Of a stretch of DNA of 64,000 nucleotides, positions 23,990 to 32,626 are shown piece by piece. Source of the stretch: an uncultured Bacilli bacterium (GTDB lineage Bacteria > Bacillota_I > Bacilli_A > RF39 > UBA660); NCBI GenBank assembly GCA_934098505.1, contig CAKOOR010000002.1:1-64000 (forward strand), read 5' to 3'. The stretch's first letter is position 1, and the number at the start of each line of letters is the position of its first letter. Below the pieces are notes generated by a model that was not told the origin of the DNA, did no database searches, and was given only the letters and a program-made list of their open reading frames with translations. The translations under genes and the position numbers were made by a program.

Positions 23990-26441
23990 AAATTAATCCA
24001 CTAATGCCACTAACTAAAAAAATACCAGTAAAGTAATTTAATAACTTGTTATCATCTTTACCAGTATCAGGAACATCAGGAATTATCTTTTCATCCGTCA
24101 TACTACACTTTACGATTTCGCCATCCTTTAATATTTCAAATGGCATATTTTCATAGTTAAGTGTATAACCATTAGAAGCTTCAACTTCCTTTAGATAATA
24201 TTTGCCAACAGGTAAGTTAGGTAACACAATTTTACCATTACTATCAGTTTTACCTCTAAAGACTAACTCATCTTTATCTGTATAAATCTCCATTAATGTA
24301 TTTGATAAAGTATCACTAGTAGAGAAATCAGCCTTTGTAAATTCCAAAGTTCCCTTTGGCAAATGATTTTTTAAGACTAGTTTATAATTAATTACAGAAG
24401 TATATTGGTCTTTATACTTTAGTTCGAACTCATATTTAGATTCATCTAATACATGATCATCAACAGTTGATATTTCACGCAAATAATATTTTCCTAAATA
24501 CAAATTATCAACTTTAGCATAGCCCTTATCATTAGTAGTTAATTCTTTTATTAAACTATCTTTTCTATATATTAAAATGCCTACCGAATTGTAAATATCT
24601 TCGTTGGCATATAAACCGATTTTTACATTTTTAAGATTAACTTGATTATAAATATAACCATTTTCAGTTAAATCTAAACTTTCGCCTAATTTATTAATTT
24701 CAACATTACCTTTAACAGCTTTATTTGCAAATTTAACTTCAAATATAACTCCTAAAGTATTATCATTAATAAACTTTGAATTTTCATCAATCGTAAATGT
24801 TATTGATTCCTTATTCCAAAGATAACCATCTATTGGTTGATCGACTTCTTCTAATCTATAAGTACCAGCAATTAATGGGTGTGGAGTAATTAAAATTCCG
24901 TCACTATTAGTTGTAAATTCACAAATAGTCTTATCAGTTTTTCGACATACATATTCTTTTTTAGAAACATTATATATTTTAAACTTAATATTAGCTCTTT
25001 TAATTACTTCGTTGGTATCTTTATCTATCTTAACGACTTTTAATTTAGCACGCAAAATTTTATCAGTTAAATTCTTAACAATATCACCATCAACATTTTC
25101 ATTGACAACAATTTCAAAGTCTTTAACCTTTTCATAATTAGCAGTAGTATTAACTTGTTTTACAATGTAAGTTCCATAAGGAAGCTTAATACTAGCAAAA
25201 CCATCTTTATCTGTTGTTATACTTGCTACTTTTTTATTAGTCGATTTTAAATAGATAGCAAAAGTAACATTGCTTTCTGGTGCTAAAATTTCCGTTTCAC
25301 CCGAATCTAAAACCTTATATATTTTAAGTGTCTTTTCAACAACTTTTTCTTTAACATCAATTTTAGGATTTAAATTATCAGTAGTTATTTCAAAATAATA
25401 TTTTGTTGCATCAAGTTCATAACCTGTTGAAGCCTTTTCTTCTTGAATATAGTATTTTCCTACTTTAGAAATAGAATCACTAGTTACATATTCTCCCTCT
25501 TTGGTAGTTATGCTACCAATTCTAGTGCCATTTTCTTCGTAAACACCATAGATAGCACCACTAAGAGATGCATCACCTTGAGATTTTATACTGTTAGTAT
25601 CTGCATCAACTTTTCTTATGGAAACTTTACCAGTTACCACTTCAAAATTTATATGTAAATCGATAGGTTCATAACTTCCTGCTTCAACTACATTTTGACT
25701 ATTAGAATCATAAAAAACTATTGCTGGGTGCGAATAGTTTGTGTCTTTCTTTTCTAAAGTTATTTTGCCTGTACCAACTTGATTAGCCACTATGGTTAAT
25801 TTATTACCATCGATGGATGCTGTGGCATTTTGGCTATCTGAAATTTTAAATTTACTTAAAACATTGTTTGAATCTATTAATTCATTTGTACTGCCAAACA
25901 TTATTTTCCCTAAATCTCTATTAAAGCTAGGGGTTGTATAATGAGCTTCAACCATTGAATTAAGCTCATTCATTTCATTGACAAATTTATCAACTTTTTT
26001 ACCGTTTAATTTATCCGTAAAGTAAATATCCCAATTATGTTCAACAGTTTTCCAGATTAACATTTGAGTAACGGCATACCATTTTAAATCAGTATGATTA
26101 CCATACCCATAACCGTAATAAGCGAGTAGACTTACTCTACGCCAATCCGAAAGACTCATATTAGCAACTACTTCTTGATCGTAATCTTGCCCTGCTACTA
26201 TAAGACCATCTTTTATTTTGATAAGTGGTTCAATACAATATACGAACTGACCGTTGCTTTTTTTGAGTAATAACGATAATTGCTGATATTTTACTGTTTT
26301 ACCATTAGATTTGCTAATGTATGCTTTAGGAACATATTTAGATGACTCATAAAAAGAGTCACTATATTCCTGTGCAAAAACTTTTGGTATAAAAAGTGCT
26401 AATATTCCTAATGCAAATAGCATTATTTTTTTAATTTTCAT
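23961..26441 (-). CDS. Thioester-domain Cna-B repeat adhesin with C-terminal sortase signal
   Basis: 826 residues from ATG 26441 (GGAGG 9 nt upstream). A signal peptide ends at VFAQ. The N-terminal thioester domain has Cys69 in VYCIEP and Gln126 in AVTQMLIWK, the pair that forms a reactive internal thioester binding host or partner amines. At least five Cna-B-like domains follow (GTYIVKQVNTT, GTYRLEEVDQ, GKYYLREIS, GKYYLKEVEAS). The end is VPDTGKDD, a hydrophobic helix and a Lys-rich tail, a sortase signal. In a conjugation operon it may hold mating cells together covalently. Confidence 0.88.
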   Translation of the reverse strand: MKIKKIMLFALGILALFIPKVFAQEYSDSFYESSKYVPKAYISKSNGKTVKYQQLSLLLKKSNGQFVYCIEPLIKIKDGLIVAGQDYDQEVVANMSLSDWRRVSLLAYYGYGYGNHTDLKWYAVTQMLIWKTVEHNWDIYFTDKLNGKKVDKFVNEMNELNSMVEAHYTTPSFNRDLGKIMFGSTNELIDSNNVLSKFKISDSQNATASIDGNKLTIVANQVGTGKITLEKKDTNYSHPAIVFYDSNSQNVVEAGSYEPIDLHINFEVVTGKVSIRKVDADTNSIKSQGDASLSGAIYGVYEENGTRIGSITTKEGEYVTSDSISKVGKYYIQEEKASTGYELDATKYYFEITTDNLNPKIDVKEKVVEKTLKIYKVLDSGETEILAPESNVTFAIYLKSTNKKVASITTDKDGFASIKLPYGTYIVKQVNTTANYEKVKDFEIVVNENVDGDIVKNLTDKILRAKLKVVKIDKDTNEVIKRANIKFKIYNVSKKEYVCRKTDKTICEFTTNSDGILITPHPLIAGTYRLEEVDQPIDGYLWNKESITFTIDENSKFINDNTLGVIFEVKFANKAVKGNVEINKLGESLDLTENGYIYNQVNLKNVKIGLYANEDIYNSVGILIYRKDSLIKELTTNDKGYAKVDNLYLGKYYLREISTVDDHVLDESKYEFELKYKDQYTSVINYKLVLKNHLPKGTLEFTKADFSTSDTLSNTLMEIYTDKDELVFRGKTDSNGKIVLPNLPVGKYYLKEVEASNGYTLNYENMPFEILKDGEIVKCSMTDEKIIPDVPDTGKDDNKLLNYFTGIFLVSGISGLIYVKKKDKEN

Positions 26442-26463
26442 TTCATAATTCCTCCATTTTTCC

Positions 26464-26490
26464 AAAATAAAAAGCCTGATTTCAAGGCTT
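26464..26490 (-). terminator. Hairpin terminator between the N/S/T-rich gene and the adhesin
   Basis: AAGCCT / AGGCTT stem with a 7-nt loop followed by TTTATTTT, overlapping the stop of the upstream gene. It could reduce transcription into the adhesin. Confidence 0.6.
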
Positions 26491-27138
26491 AATTGTATTA
26501 TATTCGTAATAATTTCCGTGCTCGTCGAATATTGAAAGCATATAATATGTTGTTCCACAATCATCTGTCATATTATCACAAAAATATCCATAATAAAGTT
26601 CGCTACTTTTAATTAGTGAATTGCCAACAGACTGACACTTATCAAAGCTATCAAAATCTGCTCTAAAGGATGGCATAATAAATTTTTTAGGAGTACATGT
26701 TTTTTCAGTAACATCACTAGTACCATTAGATTGATTATTATTTTCTTTTGTCGTTGATTCTTCTTGATTATTAGATTTTGAGTTGTTTGGTTTATTATTT
26801 GAAGTATTATTGTTATCTTTTTTAGTTTTATCATTTTTATTATTTGATTTGTTAGAGTTTTCTTTAGATATAGAAGTTTCATTAGTATTAGAAGATGTAT
26901 TTTCTTGCTTATTATCATTAGGAGTATTGTTTTCATTTTCAATTATTGTAGTAGAATCTTCGACATTTTCAGCATTTGGTTTATTATCATCTGTTACTTC
27001 GGGCTCACTAATAGTAGTATTACTTTGATTATCATTAACATTGTTATCAACATTGGTGTTCCTATTTATTTTTAAACCCACGATAATCGTTAAGTTTAAT
27101 AATAGAAAGACACCAATTATTTTAACTTTCTCTTTCAC
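26482..27138 (-). CDS. Secreted low-complexity protein with a Cys-containing C-terminal domain
   Basis: 218 residues from GTG behind GAGGTG. An N-terminal signal/anchor helix is followed by about 110 residues of Asn/Ser/Thr/Lys/Glu low complexity and a C-terminal domain with four Cys (TCTPKKF, FDKCQSV, GYFCDNMTDDCGTTYY). The linker would project the domain through the wall. No family recognised; a surface role in mating is inferred from context. Confidence 0.75.
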   Translation of the reverse strand: MKEKVKIIGVFLLLNLTIIVGLKINRNTNVDNNVNDNQSNTTISEPEVTDDNKPNAENVEDSTTIIENENNTPNDNKQENTSSNTNETSISKENSNKSNNKNDKTKKDNNNTSNNKPNNSKSNNQEESTTKENNNQSNGTSDVTEKTCTPKKFIMPSFRADFDSFDKCQSVGNSLIKSSELYYGYFCDNMTDDCGTTYYMLSIFDEHGNYYEYNTIKP

Positions 27139-27237
27139 AAATAAACACCTCGCTTCTTGCCATAGATACTAACAGGTAAAATAGGATATGTCAAGTTCTA
27201 TGGTAAATTAAAATTTAACGAATATAGCAATTAATTC

Positions 27238-27357
27238 TTATTTTGTATTTATTAATTCTTCCTCTCTAGAAATTCTACTTGATATAACGCAAGCAGAATA
27301 TAAAAAAAGCACTACAAATGCTAGTAGTGTAGTAAAAATTATTATTAAAAGTTTCAT
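27238..27357 (-). CDS. Small single-pass membrane protein (39 aa)
   Basis: ATG at 27357 behind AAAGGAGG; sequence MKLLIIIFTTLLAFVVLFL, then CVISSRISREEE. A helix followed by a Cys and an Arg/Glu tail recalls the tiny DUF3789-type proteins common in Firmicutes conjugative elements. Clear ribosome site and clean frame. Confidence 0.7.
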   Translation of the reverse strand: MKLLIIIFTTLLAFVVLFLYSACVISSRISREEELINTK

Positions 27358-27406
27358 TATTTCCTCCTTTACTTATAAACACATACTTTTAAATATAAAA
27401 TTATAA

Positions 27407-27679
27407 TTAGAAGATGTATTGCTTTAAATAATCTAAATCATATATTAAATCTTTTAAATTACATCTTAATTCAATATTTACTTTGTTTTTTATTAACTTT
27501 TTTTCAAAATACTTGGCTAGTGACTCGACATACTCTATATCATATAGTTTTTGATAAAAGAACTTTTTAATAGCTTTTTCACTATTTGAATTTTTGATAA
27601 TGCCAAAATAGTAAACCATATCATAAATACGATTTACAAGATTATGACTTTTAATATAAGCATCAACATTACTAGACAT
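27407..27679 (-). CDS. Hypothetical protein of the transfer operon
   Basis: 90 residues, helical and charged, no motif recognised. ATG overlaps the stop of the upstream gene. Small soluble proteins of this kind are frequent between channel and adhesin genes of ICEs. Confidence 0.65.
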   Translation of the reverse strand: MSSNVDAYIKSHNLVNRIYDMVYYFGIIKNSNSEKAIKKFFYQKLYDIEYVESLAKYFEKKLIKNKVNIELRCNLKDLIYDLDYLKQYIF

Positions 27680-28076
27680 AATAATTAATTCCTATATCTT
27701 CTATAATTTCTTCAAACTCTATTAATATCTCTTTATCACTTTCGTCATAACTAACTGCACTTACTAAATCTATTCCATTATCCATAGCGGAATCAATTAT
27801 ATTTTTAATACTATCTAATTCTGTAATATTATATTTTTCTATTAAAATTTTATTTACAAGTAAACTTAATCTATAAATTAAATCCTGCACTTTCATTAAA
27901 CAGTTGTCACTTGAAATATCTTCTAAATTATTACAAAATTCTTCATAAATTTTTTCACCTAAATTATTATCATTCAAAATATCTTTTATTAAATCTAAGT
28001 TAGTAATTGGTATATTTTCAATCTTTCCATCACTTAGTATATAATCTAAATTTTTTTTATAATTATTTTTCATCAT
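27672..28076 (-). CDS. Hypothetical acidic protein of the transfer operon
   Basis: 134 residues, acidic (IEFEEIIEDIGINYYV tail), helical, soluble. Overlaps both neighbours by 4 to 8 bp, so it is translated as part of a coupled series. No family recognised. Confidence 0.65.
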   Translation of the reverse strand: MMKNNYKKNLDYILSDGKIENIPITNLDLIKDILNDNNLGEKIYEEFCNNLEDISSDNCLMKVQDLIYRLSLLVNKILIEKYNITELDSIKNIIDSAMDNGIDLVSAVSYDESDKEILIEFEEIIEDIGINYYV

Positions 28077-28312
28077 TTAAAGTAACCCAATATCCATGAT
28101 ACAAATTGAGTAGTTACTAAAGCAGAAACTCCTGCAATAATAGTAGTTCTTATTTTTCTATCATAAGATGCTTTTTGATTATCATCGCTAGAAGCCATTT
28201 TCAAAGCATAATCTTTAGCAACAAAAAAAGCGGTGCCACCAATAACGAACAACCTCAAATAGCCCATTGCATCATTTATTAAACTTAATACATTTTGAAG
28301 AATATCCTCCAG
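28073..28312 (-). CDS. Small membrane protein, VirB2/TrbC-like position and shape
   Basis: 64 residues from ATG 28267, or 79 from a CTG at 28312 that directly follows the stop of a tiny 11-codon frame (28313-28348). The extended form has an amphipathic start (ILQNVLSLINDAMGYL), a first membrane helix (FVIGGTAFFVA), a polar SSDDNQKASYDRK loop and a second helix. This matches the small two-helix protein that fills the VirB2 place in Gram-positive conjugation operons. Role inferred. Confidence 0.6.
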   Translation of the reverse strand: MEDILQNVLSLINDAMGYLRLFVIGGTAFFVAKDYALKMASSDDNQKASYDRKIRTTIIAGVSALVTTQFVSWILGYFK

Positions 28313-28351
28313 TTACTTGTGTCCTCCCTTGAATAAATTATTTTGCATTAA

Positions 28352-29167
28352 TCATTCCTCCTTATTATTTTGTAATGATAATTTAAGTTGTAAGCCATTT
28401 TCTAATCTTTGTTTAATAACTTCACAGTATTTGTCGGTAATTTCAATTCCAACCCATTTACGATTTAATAATTCGCATGCTAATAGAGTAGAGCCACTAC
28501 CACTTGTAAAGTCCAATACTAATTCTTTTTCTTTTGTATAAGTTTGAATTATATATTCCATTAAATTACATGGCTTTTGAGTAGGATGGTAAAGCTTTGA
28601 TTCTCTGGCAAATTGAATTACATTGCGTGGATAATTAGAGAATTCTTGGATATAGATATTTCTTTTATTACTTTTATTACTTTTTTTATCTCTTAAATAA
28701 TCAATGGATGTTCTAGTTACTTGAAGATTTGTCTTTATTAATCCTTGAGGATAATAACACATTTTGTTTAAACTATTGTGGATTATTCCCGACTTGGAAA
28801 ACACCATTATATCTTCATAACATCGAAGTGGTTGATATTTAGCACTTTGAAATCCAGTAATCTGAGTTTTTAGCCATTTCCAATCATACCTGTAAAGTTT
28901 TTCATTGCTATTTCGTAAATTACTAGAAAATGGTTCATTTCCAAATAATACAATAGCACCATCTGGTTTAATTAATTTTTCTAATTTTTCCCACATTTTA
29001 TCAAATGGTATTAATTGATCCCAAGTATAACCAGTAACCGAATAGGGTGGATCTGTTATAATTGCATCAAATTGATAATTATTAGCAATTAAATAATCCA
29101 TAACTTCTAGACAATCACCTTTAAATAAATTTCCAAGAGAAGTAGAAAAGTATGGTTCACAAGTCAA
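28352..29167 (-). CDS. Site-specific DNA methyltransferase (amino-methyl class)
   Basis: 271 residues with DPPY (ITDPPYSVTG, catalytic) near residue 38 and the SAM site DFTSGSGSTLLAC near 220, the order of beta-class N6-adenine or N4-cytosine enzymes. TTG start after GGAG with 11-nt spacing. No cognate nuclease is nearby, so it is an orphan, likely to mask the ICE from restriction or to act as regulator. Confidence 0.88.
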   Translation of the reverse strand: MTCEPYFSTSLGNLFKGDCLEVMDYLIANNYQFDAIITDPPYSVTGYTWDQLIPFDKMWEKLEKLIKPDGAIVLFGNEPFSSNLRNSNEKLYRYDWKWLKTQITGFQSAKYQPLRCYEDIMVFSKSGIIHNSLNKMCYYPQGLIKTNLQVTRTSIDYLRDKKSNKSNKRNIYIQEFSNYPRNVIQFARESKLYHPTQKPCNLMEYIIQTYTKEKELVLDFTSGSGSTLLACELLNRKWVGIEITDKYCEVIKQRLENGLQLKLSLQNNKEE

Positions 29168-29266
29168 TTTATAATCATCTCCTTTCTAATAAAAAATTAG
29201 TTTTTTGACAATGAGATCCCTATAAACTCATAAAAAAAATTATTAACACAATTAAGCATTAATAAT

Positions 29267-29794
29267 TTATTCTTTTACATATTTTTCTAATTCTATCCAA
29301 CTTTTAACAATGCAACTTGCTTTTATTTTTTGCAAATATGTTCTTGATATATTTAATAAATCACTTATTTTGTCTTCCGACATTGGTTTTGATCTAAGGA
29401 ATGTATTTATAAAATAAACTTTTTCTGAATTAGTAAATTTATAGCCAAGTTTCATAATGGAATAGTACATACTTGTAGCATCTATTAATTTATCATATTT
29501 TTTCTGAATTACTTTCTCAACATTGCTTTCATTGATATTCCTTAAGAATGCCTCAGGTCTGGGAGAATAATTTGGAGTTAATTTCAGATAATCTTCTGTT
29601 TTCATTTCAAATAAATATTTAGTTGATTTTAATCCGTAAGTAATGTCTAAAATTTTGGCTCTACAATTACTTATATCATAACCTGATGTTGTAAATTCAT
29701 TTAACAAAAAATTATCTTTACAGTTTTTACTTACTATATTAGTTAAGTTTTCCTCTATATTAATTAATTCATTATATGTTATAAGCCCGTCCAT
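29267..29794 (-). CDS. Putative transcription regulator, first protein of the transfer operon
   Basis: 175 residues with a C-terminal helix-turn-helix-like segment (SEDKISDLLNISRTYLQKI) resembling sigma-like or ArpU-type regulators. ATG after AAAGGAG. It follows directly on the attenuator and leader peptide at 29815-29918, so it is made only upon readthrough and may regulate the operon. Specific target unknown. Confidence 0.7.
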   Translation of the reverse strand: MDGLITYNELINIEENLTNIVSKNCKDNFLLNEFTTSGYDISNCRAKILDITYGLKSTKYLFEMKTEDYLKLTPNYSPRPEAFLRNINESNVEKVIQKKYDKLIDATSMYYSIMKLGYKFTNSEKVYFINTFLRSKPMSEDKISDLLNISRTYLQKIKASCIVKSWIELEKYVKE

Positions 29795-29814
29795 TAATAA
29801 TTCTCCTTTCCATT

Positions 29815-29856
29815 AAAAAAGAGATTTTAAAGCGTTAAAAACCACAATAAAATCTC
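29815..29856 (-). terminator. Attenuator before the transfer operon
   Basis: A perfect 9-bp stem GAGATTTTA / TAAAATCTC with an 18-nt loop, followed by six T. It overlaps the end of the leader peptide, whose stop is in the loop, and lies just upstream of the AAAGGAG of the 29267-29794 gene. Confidence 0.75.
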
Positions 29857-29918
29857 ATTTTTATTTTTTTAGTATTAGATTCACTATTAAAATTGTTGTT
29901 ACTAGTTTTCATTAACAT
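29835..29918 (-). CDS. 27-residue leader peptide of the transfer operon
   Basis: ATG at 29918 about 5 nt after GGGGGA, encoding MLMKTSNNNFNSESN... and ending in KMRFYCGF. Its last codons form one arm of the terminator stem, so ribosome stalling or progress could switch the fold. This is the usual geometry of translation-dependent attenuation. Confidence 0.6.
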   Translation of the reverse strand: MLMKTSNNNFNSESNTKKIKMRFYCGF

Positions 29919-29943
29919 AGCAATCCCCCAAAATTGCCCTTAT

Positions 29944-29971
29944 TCTATAATAAAAACTTAGCATTTGTCAA
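29944..29971 (-). promoter_or_regulatory. Promoter of the transfer operon
   Basis: TTGACA (29966-29971) and TATAGA (29944-29949) with 16 bp between, reading leftward into the leader peptide. Confidence 0.7.
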
Positions 29972-30065
29972 CAGTAATTTTTATTTTAATATTAGATGAT
30001 TTAATATTAAATAAACCAAATGAAGTATATCTTTCGACAATTAATTCATTTTACTACATTATACT

Positions 30066-30160
30066 GCGTAATTCGTACTTTGCAATAAACTAAATTGTAC
30101 TTTTTTTCGTAGTCATAGAGTACACTAAATTGTAAACCTAATAGTACACTTTTCTGTATT
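30066..30160. repeat. Iteron-like repeats upstream of the transfer promoter
   Basis: ACTAAATTGTA occurs twice, 35 bp apart (30089-30099, 30124-30134). A related AGTACACT...CTGTA follows and GTACTTTGCAAT precedes. They lie about 100-200 bp upstream of the transfer promoter and just after the stop of the Gfo/Idh gene. Could be an operator array or a replication/transfer site. Confidence 0.4.
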
Positions 30161-30177
30161 TCTTGCATTACCTTTTG

Positions 30178-31899
30178 TTATCTATTTTCAATGATTTTTT
30201 CTAATTTAATAGGTTTTTTATTAATTATCAAGTATGTTAAAACTTTGTAATATAAATTGGCTAAAAGTCTATTTTTAAATGTTTTATATAATAATGAACC
30301 AGCCGTATCTTTTGAATCATCTATAGATATAAATGATTCATATATCTTTTTTTCTGGTATATAATTTAGAAAACTATATAAAGTATAATTGTCATTACTA
30401 TGGATGGTATTATGCAAATCTACTTTTTCATAATCTCTATTTTCAGTATTAGAATGTTGTTTTAATTTTTTAGCAAAGTAACGGTATGTATAATTATTTC
30501 TTACTTTTATCTTTTCTGTTTTATTTATTTTAGCATAATGGTTATGGATACCTTTAGCACAGCTATACAAAATTTCTATTGCTAGAGCTTGATCTTTTAA
30601 ATCACCTTTACAGTCTTTATTATTCAAGAAATTCGTTAGGAAAATATCTCTAGATAGTTCGTTGTATCCCATAAATTCTTTTTTCTCTTTTTCGGAATAC
30701 ATGTCGCCTAAATGAATTACTTTAAAAGTTTCTTTATCAACCAATGGATTACTAAATATGTATATATCAAAATGCTCTAATCCTCCGACATCTTCCTCAG
30801 AAGAAGTTCTATCACAGATTTCTTTTGACTGATAAGAATGCACTTGGATGTTCATCAAATGGGCTATTTCTATATTTATTCTTTCATGGCGAATTCTACC
30901 ATTTGACTTATAAAAATCTCTAGTTTCAGCCCAGCTTCTTCTTGATACTCCATTATGAATTAAATTAAGATTTGCAGTTGTAATAGTAAATCCGTTTTTG
31001 TTATAAAATGTTAATAATCCATGATAATCTTTTTCACCATATTTATTAAAATCTGGTTCGGTTTCTTGATTATAATAATTAGAAAGATTTTGATTTTTAA
31101 ATAATTCTTTATAATCATCAAATGTTAAAATATTCATTTCATCATTAGGAGTAAAAACTTTAGAATATACTTCGGCATGGTCAATACATTTATTAGATGG
31201 TAAACAATCATTAATCTTTATAAAATCACTTAATAAGTCTATAAAATGATAACCGCTGTGAAATAGTTTTCCATAGCCATACTTATATGGATGGTTTTCC
31301 TTATTTAAGTCGTGCGGGAATTCCCAAGCACCGTCGCTATGAAAAATCTCAATATTAGTAATAGGTACTTTAAATTTATCAACAGTTTCAGTTAAAATTT
31401 CTTTGACTTTTTCATAACCTCGATGATACTGTCTTTGACACATTATTTTACACGATCCAGTTGATTGTTCGGCAAGTTTTAGTAATTCATAATATTGCTT
31501 TCTTATTTTTTCAATAGACTTAAGTGATGTCATGTCTTTAACAACTGTTATTGGCTTATCGCTTAAAACATTAAAATTGTTTTTCAAAGCAAATTCTAAA
31601 TATGCAAAATGGGCTTTAGGCTCAGTAGAAATAATAATATGAGTAATATTTAAAGTTTGGCAAACTGCTAAGAGGTTATTACTAACGACACTCGGTAGAT
31701 ATTCACTATCTTTATACTTATCATCAATAGAAAATAAATGAAAATTTTTAAAATCTAATTCTTTTAGATATTGCTCTGTTTTTTCTAAGTTAGATTCTAA
31801 TTCGACTACTAAGGACAAATTGATTTTATGCTTTTTAAAGTAATTCAAATAAATTCTTTTAGCATGTGGTCCGATTCCTACTAAGCAAATGTTTTTCAT
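30178..31899 (-). CDS. Long Gfo/Idh/MocA-family oxidoreductase
   Basis: 573 residues from ATG 31899 (GGGGG upstream). The N-terminus is a dinucleotide-binding fold (ICLVGIGPHAKRIYLNYF) and residues near 115-125 hold the family signature (NVLSDKPITVV). The usual family length is about 330-400, so the C-terminal 200 residues are an extension. It contains SWAETRDFYKSNGRIRHERI and SYQSKEICDRTSSEEDVGG. Such enzymes reduce or oxidise sugars or related metabolites; the substrate is unknown. It is accessory cargo beside a Nudix gene. Confidence 0.8.
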   Translation of the reverse strand: MKNICLVGIGPHAKRIYLNYFKKHKINLSLVVELESNLEKTEQYLKELDFKNFHLFSIDDKYKDSEYLPSVVSNNLLAVCQTLNITHIIISTEPKAHFAYLEFALKNNFNVLSDKPITVVKDMTSLKSIEKIRKQYYELLKLAEQSTGSCKIMCQRQYHRGYEKVKEILTETVDKFKVPITNIEIFHSDGAWEFPHDLNKENHPYKYGYGKLFHSGYHFIDLLSDFIKINDCLPSNKCIDHAEVYSKVFTPNDEMNILTFDDYKELFKNQNLSNYYNQETEPDFNKYGEKDYHGLLTFYNKNGFTITTANLNLIHNGVSRRSWAETRDFYKSNGRIRHERINIEIAHLMNIQVHSYQSKEICDRTSSEEDVGGLEHFDIYIFSNPLVDKETFKVIHLGDMYSEKEKKEFMGYNELSRDIFLTNFLNNKDCKGDLKDQALAIEILYSCAKGIHNHYAKINKTEKIKVRNNYTYRYFAKKLKQHSNTENRDYEKVDLHNTIHSNDNYTLYSFLNYIPEKKIYESFISIDDSKDTAGSLLYKTFKNRLLANLYYKVLTYLIINKKPIKLEKIIENR

Positions 31900-31975
31900 C
31901 AGTATCCCCCCTGAATTGCTTGTATTATAACTTAGAGCCACATTAATTAGAAGATAAAAATAGCAAGTTTACCAT

Positions 31976-32016
31976 ATAAAAAAAACAAGGCACTTTGCTT
32001 CAAATGCAAAGTGCCT
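31976..32016 (-). terminator. Strong terminator after the Nudix gene
   Basis: A perfect 11-bp stem (AGGCACTTTGC and its complement), 7-nt loop, then TTGTTTTTTTT. Confidence 0.85.
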
Positions 32017-32020
32017 AATT

Positions 32021-32554
32021 TTATAAATAATGTCTTTTATAATATTTTAAAATTGCGTAATCTCTACGAACTATAAATTTAGTATGATAAACATTTTCAT
32101 ATTTAGATGCAATTAAGTTTTTTTCAGAATCTTTTATTATTTTCATAGCATCGTCTAAGTTTAGCCATACTAATCTAGCTCCTTCTTCTTTCTCTTTAGC
32201 AGTTAAATCTAATTTATTTGTATCTTCAACAACATGTGCCAAATAAACATTTGAATCTTGTATAAAATTATCTTGGGATTTTTCTTCACGAATAATTCCT
32301 AAAAAATCATCTATTTCAACTTTACAACCTGATTCTTCTAGGGCTTCTCGTATAAACGCTTTTGTTGGTTCTTCGTTTTCTTCAATTCCACCGCCGATTA
32401 ATTTACATTCATTTTTATTGACTTTATTTAGAATTGCAATTTCATTTTTGCTATTAAGTATAACACCTCTAGCACCTCTACGATATCTTGGATTGTTAAA
32501 TTCTTTGGTTTTTAAATTAAAATCTTCATCAGTTAATGTCTTTATGTATTTCAT
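32021..32554 (-). CDS. Nudix hydrolase
   Basis: 177 residues with a full Nudix box near residues 54-76: GGIEENEEPTKAFI then REALEESG. These enzymes cleave nucleoside-diphosphate-linked compounds. Own terminator downstream. It lies between the oxidoreductase and the ABC transporter; no partner is certain. Confidence 0.88.
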   Translation of the reverse strand: MKYIKTLTDEDFNLKTKEFNNPRYRRGARGVILNSKNEIAILNKVNKNECKLIGGGIEENEEPTKAFIREALEESGCKVEIDDFLGIIREEKSQDNFIQDSNVYLAHVVEDTNKLDLTAKEKEEGARLVWLNLDDAMKIIKDSEKNLIASKYENVYHTKFIVRRDYAILKYYKRHYL

Positions 32555-32626
32555 TTTTTTCTCCTCATAATATGAAATGAATATTCAGAAAAGAAGTAAA
32601 TTATTATTTTTTTTCTCTTCTTTTCT

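Noticed and set aside
26613..27028. Open frames on both strands across the Asn/Ser-rich linker
   Set aside because: Low-complexity codons keep other frames open by chance; the frame with signal peptide and Cys domain is the coherent one.
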